Part shown: piece after piece, positions 1 through 8,071 of the stretch | How positions within the stretch are numbered: the stretch's first letter is position 1 | How the letters are laid out: every line of letters begins with the position of its first letter | From: Crenarchaeota archaeon SCGC AAA471-B05 | Lineage (GTDB): Archaea > Thermoproteota > Thermoprotei > Gearchaeales > Gearchaeaceae | Assembly (NCBI GenBank): GCA_000380705.1 | Contig: AQYM01000029.1 | Coordinates: 28,655 to 68,086 of the forward strand | Direction: 5' to 3' | Length of the DNA: 39,432 nucleotides | The notes under the pieces: generated by a model | Database searches by the model: none | Seen by the model: only the letters and a program-made list of their open reading frames with translations | Told to the model about the DNA's origin: nothing | Made by a program: the position numbers and the translations under genes

Positions 1-2
1 AT

Positions 3-446
3 GAAATAGAATATAAAGTAGACAACGAAATAGTGAATTTTGTAGCTTTACCCAAACCTGTGAAAATTCCTAAAATTTTAATAGGAGGGAATTCCAAGAG
101 AGCTATAAAGAGGGCTGCTAGGATAGGAGATGGATGGTTCCCAGTTGGTATACATTATAATGAAATTAAAAAAGGAAATGAAATATTGAACAAGTATTCT
201 CCTTATAAAAAATCCATATTTTTAAGGATTTTCGTTAATATAGGAGGCAATAAAGTTGTATATAAAAGTTCTACAGGTGAACTAAGAGTTTCTTTAGGGG
301 GCAGCGATAGGGAAATAATAAATGATATTGAAAATTATAAAAATGCAGGGGTTATTCATTTAGCATGCTGGTTTGGTAACGTTAAAACTGAAGAATTTAT
401 AGAGAAAATGAAAAAATTTAAAGATATAATGAGCACATTTAAATAA
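3..446 (+). CDS. LLM-class F420-dependent-type oxidoreductase, C-terminal part (5' end outside window)
   Basis: C-terminal piece of a luciferase-like (LLM) flavin/F420-dependent oxidoreductase. The stretch KIPKILIGGNSKRAIKRAAR followed by IGDGWFP is the characteristic strand-helix segment of the family, which lies about two thirds along a usual 300-350-residue protein. The frame stays open to the left window edge (EIEYKVDNEI precedes the first possible internal start, a GTG at 33), so the gene is cut by the window and is not a short protein. Members act in the cytoplasm and move hydride between F420 or FMN and small organic substrates; the substrate cannot be told from this fragment. It converges on the SMC-like gene with no gap between stop codons. 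Confidence 0.8.
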   Translation, partial: EIEYKVDNEIVNFVALPKPVKIPKILIGGNSKRAIKRAARIGDGWFPVGIHYNEIKKGNEILNKYSPYKKSIFLRIFVNIGGNKVVYKSSTGELRVSLGGSDREIINDIENYKNAGVIHLACWFGNVKTEEFIEKMKKFKDIMSTFK

Positions 447-2156
447 TTATTTTAATTTGTTTACCTTTGAAATACCTTGTTGTTTTGTAACAATTATTAT
501 GTTACAATCGTTAAAGTATTCAAGTAAAGGATCGGGCGTAATTATTATAAATTGTAATTCAGGATCATTTTTTACAATTGAAGTAATAAGTTTTGTAGCT
601 CTTTCCTTATTTAAAGGATCCATGTGAGTATCAAATTCATCTATAGCTCTTATAGGAGATTTCATATATTTTTGTAGGGATAATAAAAAAGCTAAGGTTG
701 CTAAGGTTCTTTCTCCCCCGCTTTGAGAGTAGCTATCAAGAATTCTAGGAACTCCTTCTCTAAATCCTACTTTTATTTCCAAAGAAGCATTATTAATATC
801 ATCTAAATTATGTATTTCTACTTTACCTACCCCTTCAATATATTCAAGTATTTTAATAAATTCATTATTTATATCTTCTAATATATTCATTAAATTATTT
901 TTCCAAGCTTTTATTCTTTCGTTTATTTCATTTAATAATTTACTTTTATTCTCGTTTATTTCGTAAGATTTCAATTTTATTTCTTCATATATTTTTTTAT
1001 ATTCGTTATACTTTTGAGGTATTTCTTCTGTTATATCATCCATATTTTTAATTTCAAATTGTATTAATTTCATTTCATCTTCGATTTCTTTTATATTAGG
1101 TCTAGGTTCCAAAAATTCGCTAGGTTTCTTTTTTTCTAAATCTTTTATTAGTATTTGCAAATTATTTATTTCATTTTTAATTTTGTTCATCTCATTATTT
1201 ATTAAATCTAATTTAAATTCCGTTAAAACTTTTTCTGATTTATAATTTGAATAATTTTCAACTTCTAAAAATAATTCTTCTATTAAACTTGAATTTATTT
1301 CAATTTTAATTAATTTATTTTTTAATATATCAAATTTTTTTCTTGATTCATTTATTAAATTATTAAAATAAAATAATTTTTTCATTAATTTTTCCTTTTT
1401 ATCATTTAAATTATTTTTTTCTTCATTCTTTTTATTTAATTCATTTAATACTTCTTTATATTTACGCCAAAATAGTTCAATTTTTAACTCGTTTAATCTT
1501 TTTTTCAATTCAATTTTTCTCTCATATTTTTCATACATTTTTTTCCAGTAATTTAAGTTGGTTTCAGCATTTCTTAAAGCCTCTTCTATACTTTTTCTAC
1601 TTTTTTCAATTTCTTCCAATTTTCCTATAGCTCCTTGTATATTCCTTCGAAGACCTGAGATTCCTATAACTTCTTCAAAATAAATCAGTCTTTCTCTGGG
1701 ATCTAATGCAACAAATTTTTCAATCATATTTTGATGCATAATAATTAACATATTGTTAGGATCTATTCCTAATTTCTTAAGATATCTTTGCAGTTGATAT
1801 TTATCTATAATTTCTTGATTAAATTCAAACCAATAATTTCCATCCTTTCTTATTATTCTTGTTATCATAACCTGATCCAGTTTTGAATTAGGGAAAGGTC
1901 TTTTGTTTTGTCTTTCTGTATTATCTAAAATTAAGGATATCCTTGCTACTTCTTTATTGTAATTAATAAGATCACTCAATCGTCTTCCTCTTTCGGTATG
2001 TGTTTGACCTAATGCTACAGAAATTCCTAAGAGTATAGAAGATTTTCCACTCCCATTTGGTCCTGTAATTAGATTAATTCCTTTATACAAAGGTATTCTC
2101 GCATAATCATATGAAAGGAAATTTTCCAAAATAACTTCTTTAATATACGTTCTCAA
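447..2156 (-). CDS. Short SMC/Rad50-type coiled-coil ATPase, SMC6-like head
   Basis: ABC-type ATPase of the SMC/Rad50 superfamily, acting on DNA or chromosomes. Walker A GPNGSGKSS lies at residues 32-40; a Q-loop/SMC segment near 140-165 reads MIIMHQNMIEKF then DPRERLIYFEEVIG; the C-terminal head has the signature SQSGGERTLATLAF and Walker B IRAIDEFDTHMD. The DEFD..MD form is typical of SMC6 and related archaeal proteins rather than of canonical SMC. The middle (about 175-420) is charged, Lys/Glu/Asn-rich coiled coil. At 569 residues it is half the size of a normal SMC, and I see neither a hinge domain nor a CxxC zinc hook. Alternatives are a Rad50-like, arcadin-4-like or coalescin-like protein. 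It is divergent from the unknown gene at 2192 with only 35 bp between the starts. Confidence 0.75.
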   Translation of the reverse strand: MRTYIKEVILENFLSYDYARIPLYKGINLITGPNGSGKSSILLGISVALGQTHTERGRRLSDLINYNKEVARISLILDNTERQNKRPFPNSKLDQVMITRIIRKDGNYWFEFNQEIIDKYQLQRYLKKLGIDPNNMLIIMHQNMIEKFVALDPRERLIYFEEVIGISGLRRNIQGAIGKLEEIEKSRKSIEEALRNAETNLNYWKKMYEKYERKIELKKRLNELKIELFWRKYKEVLNELNKKNEEKNNLNDKKEKLMKKLFYFNNLINESRKKFDILKNKLIKIEINSSLIEELFLEVENYSNYKSEKVLTEFKLDLINNEMNKIKNEINNLQILIKDLEKKKPSEFLEPRPNIKEIEDEMKLIQFEIKNMDDITEEIPQKYNEYKKIYEEIKLKSYEINENKSKLLNEINERIKAWKNNLMNILEDINNEFIKILEYIEGVGKVEIHNLDDINNASLEIKVGFREGVPRILDSYSQSGGERTLATLAFLLSLQKYMKSPIRAIDEFDTHMDPLNKERATKLITSIVKNDPELQFIIITPDPLLEYFNDCNIIIVTKQQGISKVNKLK

Positions 2157-2191
2157 TTTAAATATATTTATAACATAAAATTAAAAAGTTT

Positions 2192-2881
2192 ATGGTAATA
2201 TCTGCTAAGATTTTTAATTTACCAAAGGAAAGTAATATGAACGAAATAAGAAGGAAAATATCTGATTATAAACAAGAAACTATAGAAGAAATTGATGGAA
2301 AAGCTCTTAAGTTAATGACTAATATAAAAAATTTAAAGGTAAGTGAAAATGAAATTGAAGCAATTTATCAAAAGGACGTAATAGTCTTTATAAATCAAAG
2401 GGGTTTTGTAAATCCTGTAATTAAGACCTTAGAAACACGAATTTCTTTCTTGTTTAATGAAAAAAACTATCTCATAGTTTTTAATAAAAAGAGGATTTGT
2501 AACTTGATTGCAAACGAATTAAGTAAACTTCTGTTTATAAAAATAGGAAAAATAAATGAAATAAATATTGATCCTAATATTTTTCAAAGATATTATGAAC
2601 TCAATAAGGAAAATACGAAGGTTTTATTCTTTGATAATATAGATATCCCAGGAATAAGGAAATTATCCCTTTACGGGGAATCATTGGAAGATACCCAACT
2701 TTATTATGAATATCTTAAACATGGAAAAATATGGTATATAGTTTTTGTTCCTAAGATAATTCAAGGAACGGTTGGTCTTACTAGAAACGGTATTGTTGTA
2801 TTCTTTGGAAAAATAAGTTTTGAGGAGTTTAAGTCGTTTGTAATTAATGAAGTAGTCAGAATAATTGAAGGCTCATTTTGA
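2192..2881 (+). CDS. Conserved-looking hypothetical protein, divergent from SMC-like gene
   Basis: A 229-residue soluble, mixed alpha/beta protein that I do not recognise. It has no signal peptide, membrane segment or cysteine motif. Its C-terminal half carries hydrophobic strands (KVLFFDNIDIPG, WYIVFVPKI, GIVVFFGKIS) that suggest a compact fold. Start and composition look like a real gene: the ATG follows an AT-rich 35-bp spacer shared with the divergent SMC-like ATPase, and coding is uninterrupted. The shared promoter region suggests a functional link to that ATPase, but this is inference. Its 3' end overlaps the convergent nadM by 9 bp. Confidence 0.6.
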   Translation: MVISAKIFNLPKESNMNEIRRKISDYKQETIEEIDGKALKLMTNIKNLKVSENEIEAIYQKDVIVFINQRGFVNPVIKTLETRISFLFNEKNYLIVFNKKRICNLIANELSKLLFIKIGKINEINIDPNIFQRYYELNKENTKVLFFDNIDIPGIRKLSLYGESLEDTQLYYEYLKHGKIWYIVFVPKIIQGTVGLTRNGIVVFFGKISFEEFKSFVINEVVRIIEGSF

Positions 2882-3391
2882 ATATATTTTTTTCAACCTT
2901 TCATCTAACTTCTTTTCTTTTATATATTCCGCTATTTTTTCTGGAACGTATTCTTCCCAACCTAAGCCTGAGCTTATCATTTCTCTAATTTTCGTAGCTT
3001 CATACTTTTCTCTTTCAAAAAAAGGTATCGATTCAACCTTAATTCCTTTCTCTAGAAATAGTAATCTAGTTAGAGGATCATTGGAAAATACGACTTCAAA
3101 ACTAGGGCAATAGTGCTGAACTACAGAAACCCATAGGTTATGTTGGTCATTTGTATCAGGTATTGAAGCGATAATGACTTTGTCTATTAGCTTATCATGG
3201 ATAAGCTGGTTAGATATCATTTCTATCCTCTCGCCTACGGTAAAGGGATTTTCTTTTGTATGACTATGTTGGGCAGAACCTATGCCTAATATAACTCTGT
3301 TGCTTTTTTCTAAAATCCATTTGAGAGCTTTGTAATGTCCATTATGAAAGGGTTGAAATCTCCCAATATATAGAGCGCTACTATACTTCAT
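2873..3391 (-). CDS. nadM: Nicotinamide-nucleotide adenylyltransferase (archaeal NadM type)
   Basis: Condenses NMN (or nicotinate mononucleotide) with ATP to make NAD in the cytoplasm. The nucleotidyltransferase signature GRFQPFHNGH is at residues 10-19, and the segment IGSAQHSHTKENPFTVGER that follows is typical of archaeal NMNATs. The second nucleotide-binding region is at about 120-140, where FEREKYEATKIREMI provides the ISxTxxR-like arginine. Length 172 is normal for the archaeal family (about 170). It is transcribed leftward behind the TFB pair with a 125-bp gap in which I see no gene. Confidence 0.92.
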   Translation of the reverse strand: MKYSSALYIGRFQPFHNGHYKALKWILEKSNRVILGIGSAQHSHTKENPFTVGERIEMISNQLIHDKLIDKVIIASIPDTNDQHNLWVSVVQHYCPSFEVVFSNDPLTRLLFLEKGIKVESIPFFEREKYEATKIREMISSGLGWEEYVPEKIAEYIKEKKLDERLKKIYSK

Positions 3392-3516
3392 ACTTAGTTA
3401 AAAATTTATTTGCTTTATAAACTTATGGTTAATTCAAAATACCTAGATTACTTTTATTATAAAAAATTCAATATATGAAGAGAACTTTATTTAATTTTTT
3501 ATGGCTAGATTTTAGT

Positions 3517-4152
3517 TTATTTTAAGGAAGATACTAAAGTCTTTTTAGATGTAAGTTTTTCCTTTCCTTCAATTATTCTTAGTAATTCTTTATATCTATT
3601 TCTTAAAGTTACCTCTGTTATATAAGCTTTCGATGCGATTTCTTTTTGTGTTATTGAAATTTTGGATAACTTTGCAGTAATATATATTGCTGCGGCAGCT
3701 ATACTTATAGGATTCCTACCTGAAACAAGTCCTTTTTGTTTTGCTTGTTCAATTATTTGAAGAGCCTTAGTTTTAATATTATCGTTTAATCCCAAAGAAT
3801 CAGCTAATCTTTCAATATATTTATTCATGCTCGGTTTTAAAACTTTTTTAACTTTTTGTGCTATTAAAGAAAATATTTCCATAGATTTTCTTTGTTCCTT
3901 TTTGTTCAAACCTATAGCTTTACATATTTCTTTCATTAGTACTGGATGTGAATCTTCTAGACATGCTGCATATAGTATTGCTGCAGCGAAGACTTTTGGG
4001 GAAAATTTTTTACCTATCTTTTTGCTTAAAATTTCTTCAGCTATATCTAAAGCACCTTTCAGAGTAGAATAAGGTAAATTTAGTTTCTCAATCCCTTTCG
4101 TTATTTCTTTCGTTAGTATTATCGTCCTTTCCTTTTGATTTACTTTAGGCAT
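3517..4152 (-). CDS. TFB-like protein lacking the N-terminal Zn ribbon and B-reader
   Basis: Two TFIIB/cyclin-like repeats (about residues 28-100 and 110-205) with the terminal BRE-recognition helix-turn-helix (TEVTLRNRYKELL). Nothing corresponds to the zinc ribbon or B-reader/B-finger that full TFBs use to bind and activate RNA polymerase. Only about 27 residues precede the first repeat, and no CxxC pair is present. It follows the complete tfb gene with 1 nt between stop and ATG, so it is co-transcribed with its paralogue. It should still be able to bind TBP-DNA, so it may act as a competitor, a specialised initiation subunit or a regulator. The missing domain is seen; the role is inferred. 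An intact start and even coding argue against recent decay. Confidence 0.85.
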   Translation of the reverse strand: MPKVNQKERTIILTKEITKGIEKLNLPYSTLKGALDIAEEILSKKIGKKFSPKVFAAAILYAACLEDSHPVLMKEICKAIGLNKKEQRKSMEIFSLIAQKVKKVLKPSMNKYIERLADSLGLNDNIKTKALQIIEQAKQKGLVSGRNPISIAAAAIYITAKLSKISITQKEIASKAYITEVTLRNRYKELLRIIEGKEKLTSKKTLVSSLK

Positions 4153-4153
4153 T

Positions 4154-5116
4154 TTAATCTATTTCGATTCCTGTTATGTTAAGCTTCTTTACCAATTCTT
4201 TGAATCTATTTCTTACAGTAACCTCTGTTACGTTAGCAGCCTTTGCGACGTCCTTTTGTGTTAATTTTTCACCATTTAAAGTAGCTGCAATATAAACTGC
4301 AGCAGCAGCTAACCCTGCAGGATCTTTTCCTGCAGTTAATCCTTTTTCTTTAGCCTCCATAATTATTTCCTTTGCTTTGGTATAGATTAAGGGTTTAACA
4401 CCCAATACATGGATTAATTTGTCAAGAAAATCTATAGGATCTGCTATCGAGACTTTTATGTTGGCATCTTTAACTAAAAATCTATAGCATCTTGCAATAT
4501 CTTTTCTAGCAGCATTATCTGTGTATTTTGTAAGTTCATCTAAGGTTATAGGAACCTTTAATCTTCTGCATGCTGCATAAAGAGCAGCGGCTACAACCCC
4601 GCTTATAGATCTGCCTTTAACTAGCCCTTTATTAATAGCAATCTTATAAATTAAAAATGCTTCGTCTTTCACAACACTGGGTAAACCCATTTGAGTTGTT
4701 AATCTTTCGAGCTCTTCCATTGCTTGTACAAGATTTCTTTCCATTGAAGAGCTAATACTCACTTTATGCCACTTCCTTAATCTTATCATATCAAACCTTT
4801 GCTTAGATGTTAACTTTCTACCAAAGGCGTCTTTTCCACTCCAGTCTATTGTTGCTGAAGTAGCTGAGGGGGTTATTAAAGATGACTTTATAGGTGGACC
4901 TGTCCTACTTCTCCTTTCTCTTTCTTCAGTTGTAAATGCTCTCCAATCCGGACCTCTATCCAATTTCCTTATAACAATTACTGAACCACATTCTATACAT
5001 GTAATTTCTCCTCTATCATAACTGTAAAATAATCTTTTACTTTTACAATATGGACATTCTGAAGGTTCCTCTGAAGATAAAACCTCAAACCTCTCCTTTT
5101 TTTCTGTTGTGGACAT
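4154..5116 (-). CDS. tfb: Transcription initiation factor B (TFB)
   Basis: Archaeal TFIIB homologue that bridges TBP-bound promoter DNA and RNA polymerase. The zinc ribbon has Cys21, Cys24, Cys40 and Cys43 (CPYC...CIEC). It is followed by the B-reader/linker DRGPDWRAFTTEERERR (53-69) and two cyclin-like repeats (about 120-205 and 215-310). The second repeat ends in the HTH NVTEVTVRNRFKELV that reads the BRE. The length of 320 is normal. A clear BRE/TATA lies upstream on the same strand at 5157-5176, and the reduced paralogue follows immediately. Confidence 0.95.
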   Translation of the reverse strand: MSTTEKKERFEVLSSEEPSECPYCKSKRLFYSYDRGEITCIECGSVIVIRKLDRGPDWRAFTTEERERRSRTGPPIKSSLITPSATSATIDWSGKDAFGRKLTSKQRFDMIRLRKWHKVSISSSMERNLVQAMEELERLTTQMGLPSVVKDEAFLIYKIAINKGLVKGRSISGVVAAALYAACRRLKVPITLDELTKYTDNAARKDIARCYRFLVKDANIKVSIADPIDFLDKLIHVLGVKPLIYTKAKEIIMEAKEKGLTAGKDPAGLAAAAVYIAATLNGEKLTQKDVAKAANVTEVTVRNRFKELVKKLNITGIEID

Positions 5117-5156
5117 ATTCTCAACCTTTTTAATTGCAAAATAATTTCTAGTGGAA

Positions 5157-5176
5157 CTAATATATAAGTTTTTCGG
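5157..5176 (-). promoter_or_regulatory. BRE/TATA promoter of the tfb operon
   Basis: Read on the minus strand the sequence is CCGAAAAACTTATATATTAG: an A-rich BRE followed by a TATA box at about 5159-5168. Its centre lies about 47 nt upstream of the tfb ATG, placing the transcription start near 5137 and leaving a leader of about 20 nt. Matches archaeal promoter architecture; the start site is inferred. Confidence 0.65.
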
Positions 5177-5250
5177 TCAACCAAAAATTTTTTCCATAAA
5201 ATTTTATTTTAATAAAAAAAGCTTTTAAATAGCTGAAAAGAAAAAATAAA

Positions 5251-5266
5251 GCAAAAACATATATAG
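5251..5266 (+). promoter_or_regulatory. BRE/TATA promoter of the exported-protein gene at 5287
   Basis: GCAAAAACATATATAG: A-rich BRE followed by a TATA element centred about 25 nt before the ATG at 5287. This spacing implies a leaderless or nearly leaderless transcript, common in Thermoproteota. Confidence 0.55.
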
Positions 5267-5286
5267 ATTAATTAAAGAAAGAAGAT

Positions 5287-6045
5287 ATGAAATACATCGC
5301 TTTAACTATTGTTGCATTTTTAGTTTGTTTATCTTTAATAACTCCAGTAAATTCATATACAGTACCTGTTAAAAGGATGATAGCTGAAAAAGTAATTAAT
5401 GAATTACCGTATGAGTGGTTCTATTCAATAAATTCTTATTTTTACCAAATTTCCCTTGGAATACAAGAAAGTAAAAGCGGTATTGATAAACTTTATTACA
5501 TACCTGAAAATAATACGGGAAATTTACTAGAATTAACAATCGATTCTTATAATTATTTTATAAGAAAACTTGACGAAGGGAATATAAAAGAGGCGAATTA
5601 TTATTTTGGCAAATTTGTAAGTTATATTGTAGATGTTTCCAATCCTTTTAGAATAGGTTCCAACTGGAATAATTCATTGGCTTTAAAGTTTGAATCTTTA
5701 ATACTTAATAGTGACGTGGAAAAATTGAAAATAGATAAAAATTATAAAGCTGGTGGTTTAAAAGAAGAATTAAATAAACTAGCTTTATTTGCTAAAAACA
5801 AAATAAATGAACTTAACCTTTCTAATCTAGAGAAATCACAAAGGGATTCAAATTATGAAAAGGTGGTAGGAGATATTTTACAAGTTACGATAAACTTAAT
5901 TTATGTTTTTACTTTAAAGGCTATTGAATCTCATAAAAGTAATGTAGCTTTTATTAATTTAATTTACGTTCTAGTTTTTGCTATAATAATTTCCTTCGTA
6001 GTGTTTTATTTAAATAAAGAAAAAATAAGAAAAATAATAAAGTAA
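5287..6045 (+). CDS. Membrane-anchored exported protein, possible degenerate phospholipase C/S1-P1 nuclease fold
   Basis: The N-terminus (1-24) is a Sec-type signal sequence (KYIALTIVAFLVCLSLITPV). A single C-terminal transmembrane helix (about 218-243) is followed by a Lys/Arg-rich tail, so the roughly 190-residue middle should sit outside the cell, anchored from its C-terminus. The helical middle resembles zinc-dependent phospholipase C/S1-P1 nucleases in spacing: LPYEWF near the start and GKFVSYIVDVSNPFR, where active enzymes have HY.xD..xPxH. The histidines that would bind zinc are replaced (S and R), so catalysis is doubtful. The fold assignment is a weak inference; topology is well supported. 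It is followed by tRNA-Gln 21 nt after the stop. Confidence 0.6.
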   Translation: MKYIALTIVAFLVCLSLITPVNSYTVPVKRMIAEKVINELPYEWFYSINSYFYQISLGIQESKSGIDKLYYIPENNTGNLLELTIDSYNYFIRKLDEGNIKEANYYFGKFVSYIVDVSNPFRIGSNWNNSLALKFESLILNSDVEKLKIDKNYKAGGLKEELNKLALFAKNKINELNLSNLEKSQRDSNYEKVVGDILQVTINLIYVFTLKAIESHKSNVAFINLIYVLVFAIIISFVVFYLNKEKIRKIIK

Positions 6046-6066
6046 AAATAATAAATATATAGTAAT

Positions 6067-6140
6067 AGCTCGGTGGGGTAGCTGGCCAATCCTGTGGGGC
6101 TCTGGACCCCAAGACGTGGGTTCGAATCCCACCCGAGCTA
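6067..6140 (+). tRNA. tRNA-Gln (CTG)
   Basis: Full cloverleaf. Acceptor AGCTCGG (6067-6073) pairs with CCGAGCT (6133-6139), discriminator A6140, no encoded CCA. T arm GTGGG/TTCGAAT/CCCAC is at 6116-6132. The anticodon stem TGGGG/CCCCA (6095-6099 with 6107-6111) closes the 7-nt loop CTCTGGA, which gives anticodon CTG at 6102-6104. The D arm has a G10-U25 pair, as the other tRNA in this window does. No intron. An AT-rich tract with a TATA-like ATAAATATATAG lies just upstream. Confidence 0.9.
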
Positions 6141-6200
6141 TAGAAATATAATTTATTTTAAAATAATTTTATAAGCTATAGAATTATAAATTATAATGTT

Positions 6201-6401
6201 ATGGCAAATAAGACTACGATACAAATAGATCAAGAAACTCTAAAAATCTTAGAAAAATTAAAGAAGGAAAGGAAAGCTAAAAGTTATTCTGAATTAATAA
6301 GACAATTAATAAATGAAAGTAAAAAAATTGAAAAAAATGAAAAAGGTTCTTTGTCTAAAATTCCTTCTTTTGTAAGAGAAGAATATGACCGTGTTGATTG
6401 A
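6201..6401 (+). CDS. VapB-type antitoxin, ribbon-helix-helix
   Basis: A 66-residue protein whose first about 45 residues are a MetJ/CopG ribbon-helix-helix: strand KTTIQIDQETL, then two helices ending in SYSELIRQLINE. The charged tail (about 46-66) would wrap the toxin. It overlaps the PIN-domain gene by 17 bp (6385-6401), so the two are translationally coupled; this order and overlap are the usual vapBC layout. It probably binds its own promoter as a dimer and represses the pair. It starts 60 bp downstream of tRNA-Gln, a common landing site for such modules. Confidence 0.85.
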   Translation: MANKTTIQIDQETLKILEKLKKERKAKSYSELIRQLINESKKIEKNEKGSLSKIPSFVREEYDRVD

Positions 6402-6762
6402 TACTCATGGGTGGATAGAATATTGGAAAGGAGGAGAAAAAGCAGAAGATATAGCTATTTATATTGAAGGAAACGAGGAAATAATTGTTTCAACGATCAA
6501 TCTTTTAGAAATAGAATATTGGTTATCTAAACATTTTGGACCCAGTGTAGCAAAAAACAAGCTACAAGTAGTTATGAAGAGGAGTTTTGTTATTGAAGTA
6601 GATGAAGAAATTGTAAAGGAAGCTTCGAAACTGAGAATTACTTATAAATTACCGTTGATATCCAGCATAATACTTGCTACCGCTAGAAAATATAAAGCGA
6701 GAATTGTTACAGGAGATTCAAAGCTGAAGGATTACGATGAAGTAATATATATTGGAGACTAA
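6385..6762 (+). CDS. VapC-type PIN-domain protein with a substituted acidic residue
   Basis: PIN-domain endoribonuclease fold, the toxin partner of the RHH protein before it. Conserved acidic residues visible: Asp6 (LIDTHGWIEY), Glu42 (NLLEIEYW) and Asp111 (IVTGDSKLKD). The third catalytic acid, normally the Asp of PLADxIIxATA, is replaced: the sequence reads PLISSIILATA, putting Ser93 in its place. Length 125 is normal. Members cut tRNA or rRNA with Mg/Mn; here activity may be weakened or altered. The start ATG lies inside the antitoxin gene, and no better start exists downstream. Confidence 0.85.
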   Translation: MTVLIDTHGWIEYWKGGEKAEDIAIYIEGNEEIIVSTINLLEIEYWLSKHFGPSVAKNKLQVVMKRSFVIEVDEEIVKEASKLRITYKLPLISSIILATARKYKARIVTGDSKLKDYDEVIYIGD

Positions 6763-6804
6763 AATTTTTTAAATTTTAAATAAAATGATTTAAATAATTT
6801 TATT

Positions 6805-8070
6805 ATGGGATTTATAGAGATTTTAAATGAATTTTTATCTAAAGAAGGTAATTCGTTGTTGATAAAAGGTAAGCCGGGAGCTGGTAAAACTACGTTGGCA
6901 TTAAATTTAGCCCTTAATTGTTTAAAAAATAATAGAAAAGTATTTTATTTTTCAACAAGAATTTCTCCTATTAAGCTTGTAAGACATTTTCCAAATTTTA
7001 AAGAAATTCTGTATTCCCAAATTGTTACAGTGGATTCAAGACTTATGGCTTTATCTACTTTCCTTGGATCGGCATTAACTTACATAAAGGAAGAGAAAAG
7101 TTTGGTTATTTTTGATAGTTGGGATTCGATGGTAAAAGAACAAGAAAAAAGGGAAAGGTTAAAAGCTGAAAAAGCAATATGCACAGCAGCTGAAGAATCT
7201 AAATCAAATCTTATATTTATTTCAGAAGAACCTGAATCAACAACGATTGATTATCTTGTGGATGGAATAGTTAATTTACATTATAATTTTTATAATGGAA
7301 GATTACTTAGACATGCAGTTATTAATAAACTTAGAGGCTTAAGAATCACGAACCCTATAATTTATTTTACTTTATCAAATGGAGAATTTAATGAAATTAA
7401 AAGTTTTAACTTATTTAATATAACAAAATTATCACCAATTAATGTTGAATTGAATGGAAAATCTATAAAATTTTTTAAAGAATTTGATGAAGTATTTCTC
7501 GATGGAATAAAATTTGGTTCATGTACTTTATTCGAAGTAAGTAATAAGAATGAAGAATATTGCTTATATTATTTACTTTTGCCTTTAATATTTGAATTGG
7601 CTAGGCGAGGAAAAATAATTTTAATGGGTTTATCTCTTGATACTCCTATTTTACTCTTAAAATCAATGTATAGTTTAATATTCCCAGAAGAGGAAATTAA
7701 AAGAAGAATAATATTTTCATATATTGAACATTTTGAGGATGAAATCAATAATATATATTTGACGAAAAAAGAATATTCTCCATCTTTATTTATTCATTTT
7801 TTAAATAAAATACCTATAAAAAACGAATCCGATTTTGAAAAATTTTTACAATTATTAAGAGCTATAAGAGAAAGGCTTGATATTTTATTCCTAATAACAA
7901 ATAATAAAGAAATCTATTTTAAAAGAATACTCCCTTATTTTGATTATGGGATAAAAATTTTTACAAAAAATGAAAATATATTTTTATATAATAAATCTTT
8001 TGGTTCTAAAATATATGGTATAACATGGGATAAAAATCTTAATATTTTAAAATTATTATGTATTGAATAA
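6805..8070 (+). CDS. RecA-superfamily ATPase, KaiC/GvpD-like
   Basis: The N-terminal domain (about 1-200) is a single RecA/KaiC-like ATPase: Walker A KGKPGAGKTT at residues 21-30 and Walker B SLVIFDSWDSM around Asp104, followed by TAAEESKSNLIFISEEPES, the KaiC-type strand after Walker B. The C-terminal half (about 205-421) is a divergent alpha/beta region I do not recognise, and it carries no second Walker A. The overall layout resembles archaeal GvpD/KaiC-like regulators, which act in signalling and not in clock function. A TATA-like AT-rich element at about 6775-6795 precedes the ATG. The NitrOD5-like gene starts 2 nt after its stop codon, suggesting a two-protein unit. Confidence 0.75.
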   Translation: MGFIEILNEFLSKEGNSLLIKGKPGAGKTTLALNLALNCLKNNRKVFYFSTRISPIKLVRHFPNFKEILYSQIVTVDSRLMALSTFLGSALTYIKEEKSLVIFDSWDSMVKEQEKRERLKAEKAICTAAEESKSNLIFISEEPESTTIDYLVDGIVNLHYNFYNGRLLRHAVINKLRGLRITNPIIYFTLSNGEFNEIKSFNLFNITKLSPINVELNGKSIKFFKEFDEVFLDGIKFGSCTLFEVSNKNEEYCLYYLLLPLIFELARRGKIILMGLSLDTPILLLKSMYSLIFPEEEIKRRIIFSYIEHFEDEINNIYLTKKEYSPSLFIHFLNKIPIKNESDFEKFLQLLRAIRERLDILFLITNNKEIYFKRILPYFDYGIKIFTKNENIFLYNKSFGSKIYGITWDKNLNILKLLCIE

Positions 8071-8071
8071 A

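Noticed and set aside
2865..3113. Open frame of 82 codons on the plus strand
   Set aside because: Antisense to the clearly identified nadM; no family features.
4993..5184. 63-codon minus-strand frame covering the tfb promoter
   Set aside because: Overlaps the tfb start in another frame and runs through its BRE/TATA box.
6067..6762. tRNA-Gln followed by vapBC as an integrated element
   Set aside because: I found no repeat of the tRNA 3' sequence downstream and no integrase, so there is no attachment-site evidence.
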